From positions 3,547,022 through 3,611,021 of the forward strand of contig OY282376.1 of assembly GCA_958295845.1 (NCBI GenBank): a stretch of DNA of 64,000 bases, read 5' to 3'. Shown one piece after another: positions 61,225-64,000 of the stretch (position 1 is the stretch's first letter; each line of letters starts with the position of its first letter). The stretch comes from Caldilineaceae bacterium (lineage in GTDB: Bacteria; Chloroflexota; Anaerolineae; Caldilineales; Caldilineaceae). The notes beneath the pieces were generated by a model, which saw only the letters and a list, made by a program, of their open reading frames with translations, ran no database searches and was not told where the DNA came from. The translations under genes and the position numbers were made by a program.

Positions 61225-62472
61225 ATGGCAAACAGTATAGACAGCGCCAATGCAGAGGCCGTGGAACGAATAATTGAAGCTCGGCCAGTTTTGACAGGGC
61301 TGGGCAAGGCGCTGGACTTGATCCCAGGAATGCACGAGAACCTGCTGCTTCATGCCGGGCCGCCGATTGGCTGGGATAAGGCCTCCGGTCCGCTTCGGGG
61401 GGCTCTGATCGGCGCCCTAATTTTCGAGGGGAGAGCCAGGGACGAGGAGGAGGCGGAGCGGCTGATCGTGAGCGGTGAAGTCGGACTCGCGCCGTGCCAT
61501 CACCACAGCGCTGTCGGTCCGATGGCGGGCGTCATCTCGCCCTCGATGGCAGTTTACGAGGTAGAGAACAGGACGCACGGGAACCGGGCTTTCTCGAATC
61601 TTAACGAAGGATACGGCAAGGTCCTGCGCTACGGCGCCTACAGTGAAGAGGTGCAGGAGAGATTACGTTGGATGCACGAGGTGATGGCGCCGGTGTTGGG
61701 GGCAGCGATTGAGTCTTGTTCTGGTGTCGACATCAGGGCGCTGCTGGCCGAGGCGTTGCACATGGGTGACGAGGGCCACAACCGTAACAAGGCGGGCTCG
61801 ATCCTCTACACAAAGCTGCTGGCGCCGCACATTGCCAAGGCGGCGCCGGACCCGGCCACGGCTGCCGATGTGATTGAGGCCCTGGGCGACAACGCGCTCA
61901 GCGTTCTCAACCCGGTCATGGCGGCCTGCAAAGCGATGGCGGACGCGGGGAGCGAAATCGAGCAGAGTACTATCGTCACGACGATGGCGAGAAATGGGAC
62001 TGAGTTCGGCATTCGAGTCAGCGGGCTGGGTGGGCGCTGGTTCACATCTCCGTGTCCGCAGCCGGTCGGTCTCTATTTTCCGGGCTTCACAGCGGAGGAC
62101 GGGAACCCGGATATCGGGGACAGCACGATTACGGAGACGGCTGGAATCGGCGCGTTTGCGATGGCTGCCGCGCCGGCGATTGTGACGTTTGTAAGCGGAA
62201 CGCCCCAGGACGCGTTGAACGCCACATTAGAGATGTACGAAATAACGGCAGCCGAGCACAACTCCTTCACGATCCCGCAGCTTGATTTCCGGGGCACGCC
62301 GGTGGGTATCGACCTGCGAGCCGTGGTGGAGACCGGCATCACGCCGAGGGTCAACACGGGCATTGCGCACAAGGAGGCCGGGGTCGGCCAGATCGGCGCG
62401 GGGCTGGTTCGGCCACCGCTGGCGCTTTTCACGGAAGCACTGGTGACATTCGCGGAAGAGTATGGATTTTAG
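61225..62472 (+). CDS. DUF1116 protein (YlbE/AllG-like)
   Basis: 415 residues. 'GAAIESCSGVDIRALLAEALHMGDEGHNRNKAGSILYTKLLAP' and 'GLGGRWFTSPCPQPVGLYFPGFTAEDGNPDIGDSTITETAGIGAFAMAAAPAI' are the DUF1116 signatures. GGAGGGG precedes the ATG. It is the usual partner of FdrA; the third partner of E. coli (DUF2877) and a carbamate kinase are not in the window. A role in breaking down a purine- or amide-derived compound is inferred. Confidence 0.9.
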   Translation: MANSIDSANAEAVERIIEARPVLTGLGKALDLIPGMHENLLLHAGPPIGWDKASGPLRGALIGALIFEGRARDEEEAERLIVSGEVGLAPCHHHSAVGPMAGVISPSMAVYEVENRTHGNRAFSNLNEGYGKVLRYGAYSEEVQERLRWMHEVMAPVLGAAIESCSGVDIRALLAEALHMGDEGHNRNKAGSILYTKLLAPHIAKAAPDPATAADVIEALGDNALSVLNPVMAACKAMADAGSEIEQSTIVTTMARNGTEFGIRVSGLGGRWFTSPCPQPVGLYFPGFTAEDGNPDIGDSTITETAGIGAFAMAAAPAIVTFVSGTPQDALNATLEMYEITAAEHNSFTIPQLDFRGTPVGIDLRAVVETGITPRVNTGIAHKEAGVGQIGAGLVRPPLALFTEALVTFAEEYGF

Positions 62473-62527
62473 TGGCAAGAAATGAGTTGATAGCGGACAT
62501 AGTGACAGTTTTCAGGAGAAAAACGCA

Positions 62528-63316
62528 ATGATCCCTTACGATCTTTCCCAGCCCTTGAACGCAGACTGCTCGTTCTGGCCATTTTACCCACCGTTTGAAG
62601 TGAAGTACTTCAAACGGAAATCCGAGCACGGCGTGAATGCGCAGTACATTCAGACATCGAATCACATGGGCACGCATTTGGATGCGCCACGCCATTTTGT
62701 GACGAACGGGAGGACGATCGACCAGGTGCCACTGGACTGGCTATACGGTGACGGTGTAATCGTCGACCTGAGCGATATGCTGGGTGAGTTGGACATTTTC
62801 GGCCCGGAGGACATTGAGGAGCGGGTTGAGGTGCGAAAGGGGGACATTCTTTTCATCAACACAGGCTGGCATCGCTACTCCTTCCTGGCTGAAGAGGGTG
62901 ACGAGGAGAAGTACATTCTCCGCCATCCGGGACCCCATCACAGTATTTGCCAGTGGCTGCTGGACAAGGAGATTCACATCTGGGGCGTGGATATGATCTC
63001 GACAGATCATCCAATGAATTTGCCGATCGGGCGCTTCCTGGGCAGAGGCGCGCTGGACCAGTGGGAGCGCGTGCGCAAACAGTGTGAAGATAAGTTTGGT
63101 GGTTCCGACGCTGTTGACGAGTTGTTTCCGGAGGAGGCCTACCAGCTTACACACAACGCACTTTTCCCACATGACTGCATGCATGTGGAGAATATGGGCG
63201 GCCAGATCGGCGCGCCGGAGTTACAGAACAGGCGGTTGACAGTGGGTGTCTTCCCCTGGTTATTCAAGGGCGGAGAGGCGGCCTTCTGTCGGGCGGTAGC
63301 GTTCTTGGACGAGTAA
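62528..63316 (+). CDS. Cyclase-family hydrolase (kynurenine formamidase / isatin hydrolase-like)
   Basis: 262 residues. 'SNHMGTHLDAPRHFVTNGRTIDQVPLDWLYGDGVIVDLSD' is the HxGTHxDAPxHF metal-binding motif of the cyclase family. Later 'LFINTGWHRYSF', 'GVDMISTDHPMNLP' and 'CMHVENMGGQ' complete it. It probably hydrolyses an amide ring. It is 55 bases after the DUF1116 gene, so an operon with FdrA is likely. Confidence 0.92.
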   Translation: MIPYDLSQPLNADCSFWPFYPPFEVKYFKRKSEHGVNAQYIQTSNHMGTHLDAPRHFVTNGRTIDQVPLDWLYGDGVIVDLSDMLGELDIFGPEDIEERVEVRKGDILFINTGWHRYSFLAEEGDEEKYILRHPGPHHSICQWLLDKEIHIWGVDMISTDHPMNLPIGRFLGRGALDQWERVRKQCEDKFGGSDAVDELFPEEAYQLTHNALFPHDCMHVENMGGQIGAPELQNRRLTVGVFPWLFKGGEAAFCRAVAFLDE

Positions 63317-63387
63317 AGTTTAGTGATTCTCGAACTACGCATTCCATCTTATGATGACATTTCCGGCATTTGTCGAGAGTGGGCAGG

Positions 63388-64000
63388 ATGAAACCGGCGG
63401 CTTTTGAGTATCACGCACCTCGTACAGTAGAAGAAACGTTGGCCCTGCTTTGGAACTATGGCGAAGACGGCAAGCTCCTGGCCGGTGGGCAGAGCCTGGT
63501 GCCGACGATGAATTTCCGTTTGACCCAGCCTACTGCGCTGATAGATCTTAACGGTATTGACGAGTTGTTCTTTCTTCGAGAAGAAGACGACGAGCTGCGA
63601 TGTGGAGCGATGACACGCCAGCGTGCAGTCGAACGCAGCGATCTGGTGAAACGGATTGTACCGTTGCTCCACGAAACCATGCCCCACATCGCGCACACTC
63701 AGATTCGCAATCGAGGAACTATCGGCGGAAGCCTGGCACACGCCGACCCTACGGCAGAACTGCCAGCCCTGGCAATTGCTCTGGATGCGAGCATGTATGT
63801 ACGCAGCTTTACAGATGCGCGCTGGATCGCGGCGCGAGACTACTATGTAGGGCTGTTCACCACTTCGATGGAGCCAGAGGAGATGCTGCTGGAGGTGGCT
63901 ATTCCTGGTTTGCCGGCCGGCAGTGGCTGGGCATTCGAGGAGGTTGCCCGCCAAAAGGGCAATTACGCGATGTGCGGCGCAGCGGCTGTTGTTGATCTGG
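63388..64000 (+). CDS. FAD-binding subunit of a molybdenum hydroxylase (CoxM/XdhB-like), 3' truncated
   Basis: The first ~204 residues of a CoxM-type flavoprotein, open to the right edge. 'MKPAAFEYHAPRTVEETLALL' is the usual start. 'LLAGGQSLVPTMNFRL' and 'RNRGTIGGSLAHADPTAELPAL' are the two FAD-binding motifs. It carries electrons between the [2Fe-2S] and molybdopterin subunits of a xanthine dehydrogenase- or CO dehydrogenase-like enzyme, presumably encoded further right. GGCAGGATG shows weak ribosome binding site support. Confidence 0.93.
   Translation, partial: MKPAAFEYHAPRTVEETLALLWNYGEDGKLLAGGQSLVPTMNFRLTQPTALIDLNGIDELFFLREEDDELRCGAMTRQRAVERSDLVKRIVPLLHETMPHIAHTQIRNRGTIGGSLAHADPTAELPALAIALDASMYVRSFTDARWIAARDYYVGLFTTSMEPEEMLLEVAIPGLPAGSGWAFEEVARQKGNYAMCGAAAVVDL

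Overview
The window reads as chromosomal DNA of a GC-rich free-living or symbiotic bacterium, most likely a Chloroflexota member (Caldilinea/Anaerolineae-like). That placement is an inference from gene content and style: long Ala/Pro-rich secreted LysM proteins, L,D-transpeptidases, a Trm112-like membrane protein, a DUF3105 protein, many amidohydrolases and phytanoyl-CoA dioxygenase-like enzymes, a CRTAC1-like lipoprotein, and intergenic hairpin repeats of a kind I recall from that phylum. No rRNA, tRNA, CRISPR array, prophage or transposase was found.

Layout. 1-7.8 kb: the 3' end of an M16 peptidase, a pair of small hypothetical genes, a repeat-filled gap, a cysteine-less Trm112-like membrane protein, and a minus-strand set response regulator - triple-PDZ protein - histidine kinase. 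7.9-8.7 kb: a strong candidate for an ORF-less group II intron. 8.9-17 kb: rplI, gyrA, an AlbA_2/HATPase regulator, lepB, two small genes and a FAM151/menorin-like protein. 17-20.1 kb: a sulfatase and a glutamate-1-semialdehyde-aminomutase-like enzyme. 20.3-20.8 kb: a second repeat block. 21-27.4 kb: cell-wall genes (LysM L,D-transpeptidase, a second L,D-transpeptidase, DUF3105), def, a hotdog thioesterase and a LysM-SH3-glycosidase. 27.5-37.6 kb: a catabolic and transport stretch on the minus strand (M20 peptidase, Rieske protein, two amidohydrolases, PhyH-like dioxygenase, three MFS paralogues). 37.6-47.7 kb: a CRTAC1-like lipoprotein, an ABC sugar importer without its ATPase, a PfkB kinase, a metallo-beta-lactamase-fold hydrolase, a Gfo/Idh/MocA oxidoreductase and an APH-like kinase. 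47.9-48.7 kb: a ten-copy array of a 68-69 bp hairpin repeat. 49-52.9 kb: a PD-(D/E)XK-like protein and a rhamnonate-dehydratase-like / PhyH / amidohydrolase set. 52.9-59.2 kb: an ABC exporter, an M23 peptidase, trmD, an RRM protein and a GNAT acetyltransferase. 59.3-64 kb: FdrA, DUF1116, cyclase-family hydrolase and the start of a CoxM-type flavoprotein.

The organism appears to import carbohydrates and organic acids (ABC importer, MFS carriers) and process them with oxidoreductase, dehydratase, hydrolase and dioxygenase genes, while a second theme is envelope construction (L,D-transpeptidases, LysM glycosidase, M23 peptidase, signal peptidase). The most unusual DNA is non-coding: the group II intron candidate with matching IBS1/EBS1, and a composite repeat family found at three intergenic loci in the same module order and orientation.
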